36,631 bases of DNA from Anaerolineae bacterium (GCA_019912985.1 JAIOHN010000880.1:1-36631); one strand, 5' to 3'. Shown: positions 1-8,165, counted from the stretch's first letter. Notes: generated by a model not told the origin, from the letters alone. Numbers and translations: made by a program.

Positions 1-1531
1 GATGTAGACCATACACCAATGCACCGCCAATCGCCAACAAAATGAGCAAATCCCCGATGATGTCGATGACGCTGCGGGTCGTGTTCGCCTCTTGCTGGAA
101 GTGGTCGGCAAAAATATCCGGCAGCAGACTGCTGATCGCCAGGTTATCCAGCGGGGCGCGCACGCCTGGGCATGGATTGTATTGGGTTCCATCGCAGAAG
201 GCGCGTTGCAGCGATACCGAGTCCGTGCAGGACTGACCGTTAAAGAGCGATGCGCGGATCGTCCAGTTGAAGTTGAACCCCTGTCCCAACGCACCCAGAC
301 CCACATCGACGCTGGCGCTGGTGGAACCACCGGGCAAGCTGCGTGATGTCGACTGTCCAGAGTCAAGATTGGTGACGGTCAACTGGTAATTGACGACTCC
401 CCCATTGGTCGGCGGACTCCAGAAGAAGGAGGCCGGGCCGTTGGGCAGCCCTTCAAACGGTGAGGTCGCCCGGAAACCATTGCAACTCAACTGCGGTTGC
501 TGAGGTGGCTGTTGCGGCTGCTGTGGTGGCACAAACACAGGTGGAATGACAATGATCGGTGGTGGCTGAATAACCGTAATCACGATGACCGGCGTCACCG
601 ATGGTTCGCGCGACGGAATCAGGGTCGATGTCGGGAATGGTGTAGCCGATGGAACATCCGTCGGAATAGGCGTCTCAGTCGGCACATCGGTCGCAGTTGG
701 TTCTTCGGATGTAGCTGTTGGCTCCTCTGAAGTGGCGCTCGGCTCAGTGGTGACCGTCGCTGTAATGACCGTCGGCAGCGGTGTGGTCGTTGGTAGTGTC
801 TGGGTGGTCGGTGTTGTTAACAACGCCGCGCCCGCAATGCCTGCCGGGATCAGCAGCAGAAGCAGTAAAAGCAAAAGCAGCCCATAACGCGGACGTACCC
901 GCACCGTCACCTGCGTGAGTGTATCAAGCCCGCTGTTGGTAAGCGCGAACAGCGTCACCGGGAAAGTGCCGCCAGTCCACAGCGCGCGCGTTTTATAGGC
1001 ATCCAGCATGACGTTGATCGCCTGCCCCGGCTGGATAAAACTCTCTGCCGGGCTGATCTGGACGTCTAATCCCTCCGTATCGGTTTCCGTGCGGAAGTAA
1101 ATCGGCTGTGGCGTATCGCCGCTGTACTGCACCGTCACTGTGCTGGTCTGGCCGGGGTAGATTACGTCCGGTTCGGCGATCATATTCAAGCTGCCACCGA
1201 CAACCGGCGCGGTTTCAGCAGGTATAAATCCCGGTGTGTTCAGTGAGAAACGCACATCAGCGACGGACAAGGTCTCACCGGACCGCCATTCCTGACGCAC
1301 GTTGGGCTGTAAACGCCGACCATCGAGCGTGGTACCGTTGCTGCTGCCCAGGTCGGTCACGAAAATGCGATCCCCCTGCACCTCAATCAGAAAATGCTGG
1401 CGGGATAAAAAGCGTGATTCAATGCGTATATCCGCCTGGGGTGAAGACCCCACCACGGCCCGGTTGCCAGGAAGGCGAACGGTAATTGAATCGTTACCGT
1501 TGATGCTGTATTGAAGTCGAATGTCGTCCAT
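1..1531 (-). CDS. FHA-domain transmembrane protein with Thr/Pro stalk (partial, C-terminus off the window)
   Basis: The reading frame is open from the ATG at 1531 to the window edge, giving at least 510 residues. Residues about 20-97 form an FHA domain (VVGSS at 26-30, SRQH at 43-46, SSNG at 63-66). About 115-212 is a beta-rich domain shared with the neighbouring gene at 1971-3788. A Leu-rich membrane helix follows at about 217-238, after the basic RVRPRY, so the FHA domain should be cytoplasmic. A Thr/Pro/Glu-rich stalk runs to about 350, then a fibronectin/Ig-like segment (about 355-440), and a second hydrophobic helix begins near 488 at the edge. The FHA Gly-Arg motif is Gly-Ser here. Start chosen for AGGG five bases upstream. 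FHA domains usually bind phosphothreonine; the partner is unknown. No enzyme domain is visible. Confidence 0.85.
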   Translation of the reverse strand, partial: MDDIRLQYSINGNDSITVRLPGNRAVVGSSPQADIRIESRFLSRQHFLIEVQGDRIFVTDLGSSNGTTLDGRRLQPNVRQEWRSGETLSVADVRFSLNTPGFIPAETAPVVGGSLNMIAEPDVIYPGQTSTVTVQYSGDTPQPIYFRTETDTEGLDVQISPAESFIQPGQAINVMLDAYKTRALWTGGTFPVTLFALTNSGLDTLTQVTVRVRPRYGLLLLLLLLLLIPAGIAGAALLTTPTTQTLPTTTPLPTVITATVTTEPSATSEEPTATSEEPTATDVPTETPIPTDVPSATPFPTSTLIPSREPSVTPVIVITVIQPPPIIVIPPVFVPPQQPQQPPQQPQLSCNGFRATSPFEGLPNGPASFFWSPPTNGGVVNYQLTVTNLDSGQSTSRSLPGGSTSASVDVGLGALGQGFNFNWTIRASLFNGQSCTDSVSLQRAFCDGTQYNPCPGVRAPLDNLAISSLLPDIFADHFQQEANTTRSVIDIIGDLLILLAIGGALVYGLH

Positions 1532-1559
1532 GTCTGCCCTATTCCCAGGGTTTATTATT

Positions 1560-1565
1560 ATTATA
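1560..1565 (-). promoter_or_regulatory. Candidate -10 box for the left-edge FHA gene
   Basis: The minus strand reads TATAAT here, 29 bases before the ATG at 1531 and embedded in an AT-rich run. No convincing -35 box lies 16-18 bases upstream, so this is a weak prediction. Confidence 0.3.
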
Positions 1566-1918
1566 GAACGGGTGCGGTTTCGCTGCCTTATCTCAAAGGC
1601 CCTGTGAGCTGCCCGTGAGCCTGAATCCTCACCGGAACTCTACAAAACCTAATGCATCACTTAACCAAATATCTACTGAAATATCACAGCAGCGCAATGG
1701 AAGGCCGCAGCCAGCTATGGTGGTAAACATATCAGTGAGGAAAGCGCCATCAAACTGAGCATTATGTCTCAGCAGACTGCGCCTGATAACAGCGTTGATG
1801 TGGCGGAGAAGGGTTATTTGCAGCACAGCGCAAAAGATGCGATGCATCAACAAATCGCTGAGATTCATTTCAACTGCATCTCCCCCTTCTCACCCGGTCA
1901 ATCAGGTAAGTCCTTTTC

Positions 1919-1947
1919 CTACCGGGCCAGATTCAAAAGCCCGGCAG
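1919..1947 (-). terminator. Hairpin downstream of the FHA-LysM-PKD gene
   Basis: CCGGGC (1922-1927) pairs with GCCCGG (1939-1944), extended by two further pairs across one mismatch. It begins about 25 bases after the minus-strand stop at 1971. No U-tract follows on that strand, so it may be an mRNA-end stabiliser instead of an intrinsic terminator. Confidence 0.35.
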
Positions 1948-1970
1948 GAAGATTTGCCAATCTTGTCCGA

Positions 1971-3788
1971 TTATCCGAGCGGCTCCTGGGTGGCACAAAT
2001 GCCCGAAAAGCTCACGGTGACGACCTTTGTTGCCGTACCCGTTTGTCCATTGGATGTCTCTGCTTGCAGACGAACGGTAAAGTTAATCTGCTGGAAATCA
2101 TTACCATCATCCCCAAGCCGTTGATATACGTGGGTTGGGTTTTCGGCAGTATCGGTGGTGTCATCACCAAAGCTCCAGAAGAAGACATCCGCACCCTCTG
2201 ACAGGTTCGTGAACTGGACGGTGGCTTCACAGGCTCCGCCCTGCCCCGGTGTAGCCAGGAAGTCCACATCCAGGTTGCAGTTGGGGTTAAATTCGAACTG
2301 AACGGTCACCTGAGCCGTGGTGCTGTCGGACAAGTCGCCTTGTGCAGCGGTCAGCCGGACGGTATATGTCTGCTGTGGGACCTGTGCTGACTGCACCGGC
2401 AGCAGGATGGCGCTTACCCTATCAAAGGTATAGACATGAACCGGATTACGCTCAGTACTGGTGGTGCCATCACCGAATTCCCACAGGTATTGATCAGCAT
2501 TTTGCGAAAGATTGCTGAAGGCGATTGCCCGGGCATAAACACCACAGAACTGCCCTGGTGGCAGGACGATTGGATTAAAGATGAATGCAGCCTGTGGCGC
2601 AGGTACCGGTGAAACTGGCAAACGCGGGAAACAAACAGTTTGTCCGGTCTGGATGATATTGGCATTTGGCAAGCAGTTCACCTGCTGCACCTGCTGGGCG
2701 CTCACCTGAGCCAACTGCGCCAACCGCCCCAATGAATCGCCCGGTTTCACAATATAACTGGGCCAGCCAAGCGCTCCACACTGGTTCACGCAGGCGGTAG
2801 GGGTAACTGTTGGCGAGGGTGTCGGCGTTCGTGATGGCGTTAACGTTGGCGTCCGTGAAGGGATACGGGTGCTGGTCACAAGCGTTGTGGTACTGGTCGC
2901 CGTGATCGTCGGGCTTTCTGTCGCCGTCAGCGTGAGTGTTTCTGTGGGTGTGGCAGTTTCGGTCACGATGGCTGTTTCTGTCGGCGTCAGTGTGAGTGTT
3001 TCCGTGGGTGTGTTGCTCGGTGCCGCAAAAGGTGTAAAAATACCTGCCGCATTGGCCGCCACTACAGCCGCTGCCCCACAAAGCAGCAACAACAGCAGCA
3101 ACAAGGGGATCAGCAGCCCGTAACGAGGCCGCACCCGCACCGTAATATCGGTAAAAGCGTCATTTCCTTGATTAGTGAGTGCGAATATCCGCAGCGGAAA
3201 GCTGCCCCCGGTCCAATAGGAACGCCGTTTATTCACGCGCAGCGACACATCCAGCGCTTGCTGTGGTGCCACATAGCCTTCATCAGGTTGCAAAACCACT
3301 TCGAGGCCATCTGTGTCGGTTTCGGTGCGCAGCGATACCGTCTGGGGTTCGGCCCCACGGTAGTAAATATGAACAGTGGCATTTTCGCCGGGATAAATTT
3401 CATCTGGCTCGGCCACCAGTTGCAGACTGGAAGCGGCGACGGGTACCGCCTCTGGCACAGTCGCCCCCACTGGTGCCAGCGCGCTCAGTTCAAAGCGCAG
3501 ATCGCCAATCATCATGGTGACACTGGGCTGCCATTCCTGGCGCGTGTTGGGCGGAATAGGCCGCCCGTTGAGTGTCACCCCATTTTTGCTGGCAAGATCG
3601 GTGACATATACGCGGTTATTAATGAGTTCGACGCGCGCATGCTCACGCGATATATAAGGAGAGTCGACACGAATATCCGCATCAGACGCCGATCCCAGAA
3701 TCATGGACGCACTGGTCAAGCGAGCGGTGGCAAATGCACCACCCCCTGTCGCATATCGAATCACGTATTCCGGCGAATTAGTAGACAT
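1971..3788 (-). CDS. FHA-transmembrane-LysM-PKD-PKD protein
   Basis: 605 residues. Domain order: FHA (about 25-100; SREH 47-50, SKNG 67-70, NG 74-75); beta-rich domain (about 122-218) highly similar to that of the left neighbour; Leu-rich helix 225-248 after the basic RVRPRY (positive-inside, so FHA is cytoplasmic); Thr/Pro stalk about 256-332; LysM about 344-389 (YIVKPGDSLGRLAQL); PKD 1 about 403-496 (WEFGDG 436-441); PKD 2 about 506-594 (WSFGDD 538-543). LysM domains generally bind GlcNAc-containing glycans and PKD domains support surface interactions, so the protein probably links an external glycan contact to an internal FHA. The usual FHA Gly-Arg is Gly-Ser (G32-S33). Two Cys pairs near the LysM (C333/C337 and C372/C386) could form disulfides. 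No enzymatic domain is seen. The Shine-Dalgarno is weak. Confidence 0.92.
   Translation of the reverse strand: MSTNSPEYVIRYATGGGAFATARLTSASMILGSASDADIRVDSPYISREHARVELINNRVYVTDLASKNGVTLNGRPIPPNTRQEWQPSVTMMIGDLRFELSALAPVGATVPEAVPVAASSLQLVAEPDEIYPGENATVHIYYRGAEPQTVSLRTETDTDGLEVVLQPDEGYVAPQQALDVSLRVNKRRSYWTGGSFPLRIFALTNQGNDAFTDITVRVRPRYGLLIPLLLLLLLLCGAAAVVAANAAGIFTPFAAPSNTPTETLTLTPTETAIVTETATPTETLTLTATESPTITATSTTTLVTSTRIPSRTPTLTPSRTPTPSPTVTPTACVNQCGALGWPSYIVKPGDSLGRLAQLAQVSAQQVQQVNCLPNANIIQTGQTVCFPRLPVSPVPAPQAAFIFNPIVLPPGQFCGVYARAIAFSNLSQNADQYLWEFGDGTTSTERNPVHVYTFDRVSAILLPVQSAQVPQQTYTVRLTAAQGDLSDSTTAQVTVQFEFNPNCNLDVDFLATPGQGGACEATVQFTNLSEGADVFFWSFGDDTTDTAENPTHVYQRLGDDGNDFQQINFTVRLQAETSNGQTGTATKVVTVSFSGICATQEPLG
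2917..3012. repeat. Imperfect direct repeat, 60-bp period, in the stalk-coding region
   Basis: A 36-base unit at 2917-2952 recurs at 2977-3012 with about three mismatches, exactly 60 bases (20 codons) apart. It encodes the repeated TETLTLT segments of the Thr/Pro stalk (about residues 262-288). The in-frame period suggests stalk length can change by duplication or slippage without breaking the frame. Confidence 0.75.
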
Positions 3789-4048
3789 AGGCCAACTTTA
3801 CGTATTTAATATTCTATATACACATAGCATATCCGGTTTTGTGATTTCACGCGAAATACAGTTAAACATACAAATATAAAGAAATGTTTTCGATACGAAA
3901 TTACAACCAAACGCTAACCTTTTTGGCTGAAAAATAAGCGTACCGGCATCTTCCCCCCACTTTTTAGGTGGCGAACCACGTGAAAATTGGAGAAGTATGG
4001 CATTTATTACTTAAACACGGGCAATCGTTTAGAAAAAGGGGTGTTCTC
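3789..4048. other. AT-rich divergent intergenic region
   Basis: 260 bases, clearly richer in A/T than its flanks, lying between the minus-strand FHA-LysM gene and the plus-strand permease. It should hold both promoters; several TATA-like strings occur around 3805-3835, but none pairs convincingly with a -35 box. No ORF or RNA gene is recognised. Confidence 0.5.
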
Positions 4049-4759
4049 ATGAGTCCAGTGCTGGTTGCAGTCATTATCTTTTTTGCCGTTTTCACACAGA
4101 GTGTTGCTGGCTTTGGACTACCGCTCATTGCGATGGCACTGCTCATCCAGGGCCTGGGCGTTGAAGTCGCTACACCTTTAGTCGCGCTCGTTACATTCAG
4201 CGCGGGCGTGGTATTGTTGTATCGCTATCGCGCGGCACTGAAGCCCCGCCTGCTGGTGCAGATTATTGGCGCATCGCTAGTGGGTATTCCATTAGGGGTG
4301 TGGCTTCTGCAAACTGCTGACCAGCAGTTGGTGCTCACGCTGCTGGGGATTGGTGTAGTTATCTACGCGCTCTACGCCCTCAGCAACCTCAAACTGCCGG
4401 AAATCCAGCATCCAATTTGGGCATACGGTATCGGCTTCGTCGCCGGCATTCTAAGCGGTGCCTATAACCTCGGTGGTCCGGTAGTGGTCGTCTATGGAAG
4501 CTGCCGCCGTTGGGTTGGCGCGGAGTTTAAAAGTACGATGCAGGGCTTTTTCGTCGTCAGCAGCCTCATCGTAATCGCCGCTTATGCGATCACTGGCAGT
4601 TACACCCCGGTGGTGTGGGAAAACTTCCTGTACTGCCTGCCGGCTATCGCGCTAGGGCTGGGAGCTGGTTTAAGCATGGACCGGTTCATGAACCCAGTGA
4701 TGTTCCGCCGCATCGTACTGGTGCTGTTGATCGCACTGGGATTAAATCTGATTTTCTAA
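4049..4759 (+). CDS. TauE/SafE-family membrane permease
   Basis: 236 residues, almost entirely hydrophobic, with about seven to eight predicted membrane segments. The N-terminal QSVAGFGLPLIAM and the central GAYNLGGPVVVVYGS are typical of the TauE/SafE (DUF81) family, whose members are proposed to export sulfite, sulfoacetate or other organosulfur anions; many have unknown substrates. ATG 4049 is preferred because AAAGGGG sits just upstream and the helix starts at once. An in-frame GTG at 3968 would add a 27-residue polar extension without a good ribosome-binding site. It is the first gene of a plus-strand run leading into FHA genes, 39 bases before the next start. Substrate cannot be told from sequence. 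Confidence 0.85.
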   Translation: MSPVLVAVIIFFAVFTQSVAGFGLPLIAMALLIQGLGVEVATPLVALVTFSAGVVLLYRYRAALKPRLLVQIIGASLVGIPLGVWLLQTADQQLVLTLLGIGVVIYALYALSNLKLPEIQHPIWAYGIGFVAGILSGAYNLGGPVVVVYGSCRRWVGAEFKSTMQGFFVVSSLIVIAAYAITGSYTPVVWENFLYCLPAIALGLGAGLSMDRFMNPVMFRRIVLVLLIALGLNLIF

Positions 4760-4798
4760 GAATCAGACTCGCAAGTGGAAATTGAGAGGGGGTACAAG

Positions 4799-5248
4799 AT
4801 GATCATTCTCAAGTGGCACTATAACGACGAACTCCATAAAGAAGCCTTCGGCAAAGAAAGACCAATTACGATTGGGCGTTCCAACAGCGCTGACATCGTG
4901 CTGGAGGGCAATGCACAGGTTTCGCGCAGTCATGCGTCCCTGTATTACAAGGACAATCAACTGCACATTCTCAACCTGAGCAAGAAGAATCCAGTGGATG
5001 TTCAGAACAGTGATAAGCATCGCCGCCTGAACAGTGATGACGATGCCGTGCTGGAAGAAGGCGCAATTTTCCGCATCGGCCCGGCGCAGTTCCAGGTCGT
5101 TTCGCTGGAACCCGAACCGCACGATGGCGAATTGATGGTGCAATGTCCCAAGTGTGGCCGCTACTGGCCCGCCAGCAAGCTGGACTGTCCCATTGATGGC
5201 TGGTCGCTGGCGAATGCACGAACCGTTCGCTGGCCGCTGGAACAGTAA
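4799..5248 (+). CDS. FHA domain protein with C-terminal Cys-rich motif
   Basis: 149 residues. The FHA domain spans about 23-102 and keeps the canonical residues: G26-R27, SRSH at 42-45 and N64. A short C-terminal module has CPKC (116-119) and CPIDG (130-134), resembling a zinc ribbon of the CPxC...CPxDG type; only three cysteines are present, so metal binding is uncertain. ATG 4799 follows GAGAGGGGG at ideal spacing; the in-frame GTG at 4775 lacks this. No membrane segment or signal peptide, so cytosolic. It ends 11 bases before the FHA-flavoprotein gene, indicating co-transcription and probably a shared signalling pathway. Phosphothreonine recognition is the family expectation; the partner is unknown. 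Confidence 0.85.
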   Translation: MIILKWHYNDELHKEAFGKERPITIGRSNSADIVLEGNAQVSRSHASLYYKDNQLHILNLSKKNPVDVQNSDKHRRLNSDDDAVLEEGAIFRIGPAQFQVVSLEPEPHDGELMVQCPKCGRYWPASKLDCPIDGWSLANARTVRWPLEQ

Positions 5249-5259
5249 GGAGGTAAACC

Positions 5260-7293
5260 ATGATACGAGTAACCTGGCAAGACCTGGACAGCGGTCAGCA
5301 CGGTGATTATGAGGGCGAGCTACCCGTAACGATCGGGCGGCAAGCTGGGAACAGCATTGTGCTGCCGAGCAATCATGTCTCGCGGGAGCACGCCCGAATT
5401 GAAGAGAGTGGCAGTGGCATCGTTATCAACGATCTGGGCAGTCGGAACGGGATCGTCGCCAATGGGCGGCAGGTCACGCAGCTCAATTTGCGGAATGGCA
5501 CACAGTTTCGCCTTGGCCCATTTGAATTCACGATCCATCTCGAAGAAGCAGCGGCGGATGATGCGACGGTCGCCTATGACTTTGAAACCATTCGCGAAAA
5601 CGAGGACGATACGGCTTACTTCAACTCACCTCCTCCACCCACTCAACAAGCTGCCCAACCGCAGCAACCCGTGCAAAGACCTGTGCTGGATAAATCCACC
5701 ATCGTGATCGACAAAGTGGAGCCAATCGACGATGCGGTATTCCGCACACGCGAAAACAAGGTCGAACGTTTCCCACCAGGAAGCTTCTACCAGCAGGTAG
5801 TGTCTGTCGCGGAGTTGCGCTCCCTCGGCCTGCCAATTGAAGAAGTACCCTATCTCGCCGTTGGCGGCGGCATGGGCAGCTTTATCTGGGTCGATCATTT
5901 GCGCGTGTTCGGCGTCAAGCCGGATCAGGTGCGAGCGATTGGCTTTGAGCCAAAGCCATATGGTCGCTACCGCCGCCTGTGTCAGAACTCCCAGATCCCG
6001 GATCACGAGCGTTTGCGCAGTGACTCCGGCTCAACACCAGATAACGTCTGGGGTTGGCCGGGCTATGCCATGCGCGAGGCCGTGACGGACCTGGGCAAAG
6101 GTAAGGTCGGTCATTCATTTGCGGTGGTCCGGCAGATCTTCGGTGAGCCGACTTTTTCAGACACCTACACCCCCATCTCGGGACGCGTCTTTGAGTCAGT
6201 TGACCGTGAAGCAGCACGAATCGGGTGGGATCAAATCTGGAAACCCGGACGTATCCATGCTATTCGCAAAACGGATGATGGGCGCTACGCCGTCGCCTAT
6301 TCGGCGGGTGAAATTTCGCGCCCAGGCGTTCACAGCATCATCCTGGCAAAATATATCCATCTGGCGGTTGGCTATCCAGCCATTCGCATTCTCTCGGACC
6401 TGCAGGAATATCGCGAAAACACAGGCGATTTCCACCGGGTGGTCAATGCCTATGAAGAACATGATCATGTCTATCGCGAGTTGGAACGCAACGGCGGCAC
6501 GGTCATGGTTCGCGGGCGCGGCATCGTTGCCTCGCGCATCATTCAGCGGCTGTTCGAAGCGCGCCATGTGAATCCCAATATTGGCGTTCTCCACCTGATG
6601 CGAACCCCGGTCAAGGAAGGGAAGCATTTTGGGCGCGCAAAGCGACTGGTAAAAAGTCATTGGGAATTCCAGCCGTTCAACTGGCCCAAAGCCTGCTGGG
6701 GTGGCACACTGCGCAACAAACTGGAACGCGCAACCGATGCCGAGCGCTCCAAGCTGCTCGATCAATGGGGCGGCACGACGACGGCTGACCGTGTAGACTG
6801 GCAGCAGATCACCCGCGTAGGCCTCGAAGAAGGCTGGTATGACATCTCCTTCGGCGAGGTGCAGTGTGTAGAGCAAGATCCCAGTGGCAAGGTCGTCACA
6901 CGGGTCAAAGGCAATGCCAACCTGCCCCCGGCCAACTATGTCACCGATTACATCGTTGATGCGACCGGTCTGGAAGCTGGGTTGGATAGCAATCCACTGC
7001 TGCATGACCTGCTCACGCACTACGGGCTGCGCCGCAACAGCAAAGGCCGTCTGTTCGTCACCAATCAGTTCGAGATCGAGGGGATGCGCAATCACGATGG
7101 ACGCATGTACGCCTGTGGTGTGATGACCCTGGGTGGTCCATACGCCGCAGTCGATAGCTTCCTCGGCTTGCAGTATGCGGCCCTCCAATCAGTCGATGAC
7201 CTCAAACACAATCGTGCGCCGGGAGTCCGTGGTTTGAACGGGTTCCGGTCTGTACGACAGTACCTACGCTGGACGAGAGGAGCACAACCATGA
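5260..7293 (+). CDS. FHA-domain/FAD-NAD(P)-binding oxidoreductase fusion
   Basis: 677 residues. The N-terminal FHA (about 20-95) is canonical: G26-R27, SREH 41-44, SRNG 61-64. A Pro/Gln-rich linker (about 120-142) leads to a large flavoprotein-like region. Visible nucleotide-binding features are VGGGMGS at 201-207 (dinucleotide fold), a second Gly-rich VRGRGIVAS at 417-425 with a Rossmann-like helix, VDATG at 566-570 (the ATG motif of flavin-dependent monooxygenases/disulfide reductases), and a C-terminal YACGVMTLGGPYAA at about 617-630 matching the usual FAD-closing motif. Substrate is unknown and no exact family is named. The start follows GGAGG. It overlaps the next gene by four bases (ATGA). 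A cytosolic redox enzyme steered by phosphothreonine binding is the inference. Confidence 0.8.
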   Translation: MIRVTWQDLDSGQHGDYEGELPVTIGRQAGNSIVLPSNHVSREHARIEESGSGIVINDLGSRNGIVANGRQVTQLNLRNGTQFRLGPFEFTIHLEEAAADDATVAYDFETIRENEDDTAYFNSPPPPTQQAAQPQQPVQRPVLDKSTIVIDKVEPIDDAVFRTRENKVERFPPGSFYQQVVSVAELRSLGLPIEEVPYLAVGGGMGSFIWVDHLRVFGVKPDQVRAIGFEPKPYGRYRRLCQNSQIPDHERLRSDSGSTPDNVWGWPGYAMREAVTDLGKGKVGHSFAVVRQIFGEPTFSDTYTPISGRVFESVDREAARIGWDQIWKPGRIHAIRKTDDGRYAVAYSAGEISRPGVHSIILAKYIHLAVGYPAIRILSDLQEYRENTGDFHRVVNAYEEHDHVYRELERNGGTVMVRGRGIVASRIIQRLFEARHVNPNIGVLHLMRTPVKEGKHFGRAKRLVKSHWEFQPFNWPKACWGGTLRNKLERATDAERSKLLDQWGGTTTADRVDWQQITRVGLEEGWYDISFGEVQCVEQDPSGKVVTRVKGNANLPPANYVTDYIVDATGLEAGLDSNPLLHDLLTHYGLRRNSKGRLFVTNQFEIEGMRNHDGRMYACGVMTLGGPYAAVDSFLGLQYAALQSVDDLKHNRAPGVRGLNGFRSVRQYLRWTRGAQP

Positions 7294-7697
7294 CCCCGAC
7301 TTTAGGTGGACGCTGGCAATCGCGGATTTTCATTTTAGGCACAGCCGGGCTCATCGTCACCCTGCTCTTCGGAGCCGTGATCGGCAACTACGTGACCCCC
7401 CTGCTCATCCTGGGTGTGGTGATCGTCGCCGGCTTTTTCTGGGACGCGCTTTATACGTTTCTCCAGACTTACCGCTGGGATCAGGACTGGCCGCCAGCCT
7501 ATGTGCTGTTCGCGGGCATCTTCGAGGGCATTATGGCCGGAATCATTATCAATGTGATCCCGGGCTTCCCACTGCCTACGATCGGACAGTTTGTGGTCCA
7601 TTACTCTCTGGTCTGGATCGCGAGCTACATCATGCAGTTCAGCATCATGCGTGTGCTGTTCCCGCGCTGGCGCTATTATGGCGGGCGCGTTGTTTGA
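7290..7697 (+). CDS. Small integral membrane protein, four helices
   Basis: 135 residues with four hydrophobic segments (about 12-34, 36-56, 70-92 and 100-120) and few charges between them. No family is recognised. The ATG overlaps the stop of the FHA-flavoprotein gene (ATGA) and follows GAGAGGAG, so the two are translationally coupled. It is the last gene before a strong terminator. The coupling suggests it anchors or cooperates with the flavoprotein, for example as a membrane electron-transfer or docking partner, but no haem or quinone motif is visible. Confidence 0.75.
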   Translation: MTPTLGGRWQSRIFILGTAGLIVTLLFGAVIGNYVTPLLILGVVIVAGFFWDALYTFLQTYRWDQDWPPAYVLFAGIFEGIMAGIIINVIPGFPLPTIGQFVVHYSLVWIASYIMQFSIMRVLFPRWRYYGGRVV

Positions 7698-7722
7698 GAG
7701 TACCCCCTCTCAGGAGCAGAGT

Positions 7723-7748
7723 GAGACCGCCTTCGGGCGGTCTCATTT
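7723..7748 (+). terminator. Intrinsic terminator closing the FHA operon
   Basis: Nine-base-pair perfect stem GAGACCGCC / GGCGGTCTC (7723-7731 and 7736-7744) with a UUCG tetraloop, followed by ATTTTG. It lies 25 bases after the membrane-protein stop and overlaps the 3' end of the convergent HNH gene. Confidence 0.9.
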
Positions 7749-8165
7749 TGATTGGGTACAGGGATAACGTCCAAAAGCGATGAGGCCACGTCGTTCCTCG
7801 ATTTGCTCACTGCGGTTAAGCCGCAGCAAACGCACCGTCACTCGTCCCTCTGGGGTCAATGGTTCGATCACTGGACCATCCAGGCGGAAATGATCTCCCC
7901 AACTTTGAATACGTGGATTATACAGAGCGGTAAGTTTGCCAGTCTCGCGATCAATCGAACCGATGTCGCTCCCCTTGTAGCTGTTACAGTTGGGACAACT
8001 CAAGGAGAGGTTTTCCAAAACGGTCTCTCCCTCATGTTTTTCAGCGATCACATGATCAACCTGAAATGAAAAGGTGCTGTCTTCCTGGCTAAGTAAGCAG
8101 TATTCGCAGCAATTGCCTGCTCGCTCAATCACCTGTCGACGTATCTCTACACCGATATAAGTCAT
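7743..8165 (-). CDS. HNH endonuclease
   Basis: 140 residues. The HNH/zinc-finger signature is complete: CEYC (C20, C23), DH at 37-38 (H38 the expected catalytic histidine), N52 in ENLSLSC, and CPNCN at 57-61. The spacing matches HNH proteins of the McrA/phage type, which cut DNA using one divalent metal with zinc-bound structure. Its start overlaps the stop of the upstream 83-residue gene by four bases, so the pair is co-translated. Such small stand-alone HNH proteins occur widely in cyanobacteria and Chloroflexota; their biological targets are mostly unknown. Its last codons overlap the terminator hairpin of the facing operon. Confidence 0.9.
   Translation of the reverse strand: MTYIGVEIRRQVIERAGNCCEYCLLSQEDSTFSFQVDHVIAEKHEGETVLENLSLSCPNCNSYKGSDIGSIDRETGKLTALYNPRIQSWGDHFRLDGPVIEPLTPEGRVTVRLLRLNRSEQIEERRGLIAFGRYPCTQSK

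Larger units (their letters stand above)
1532..1970. other. Intergenic stretch between the two FHA membrane-protein genes
   Basis: About 440 bases with no credible gene. Short open frames on both strands here show no recognisable motifs or ribosome-binding sites. The stretch holds the candidate promoter of the left gene at its left end and a GC-rich hairpin just after the right gene at its right end. Nothing else is recognised. Confidence 0.6.

Noticed and set aside
497-887. Arg/Trp-rich and Gly/Val-rich plus-strand frames
   Set aside because: Complement of the Thr/Pro-rich stalk of the left-edge gene; low-complexity artefacts.
1764-2201. 145-codon plus-strand frame in the gap and 3' end of the FHA-LysM gene
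   Set aside because: No recognisable motif, and half of it is antisense to PKD-coding sequence.
6196-7188. 330-codon open frame on the minus strand inside the FHA-flavoprotein gene
   Set aside because: Antisense shadow of a clearly coding gene; no domain pattern and no ribosome-binding site.
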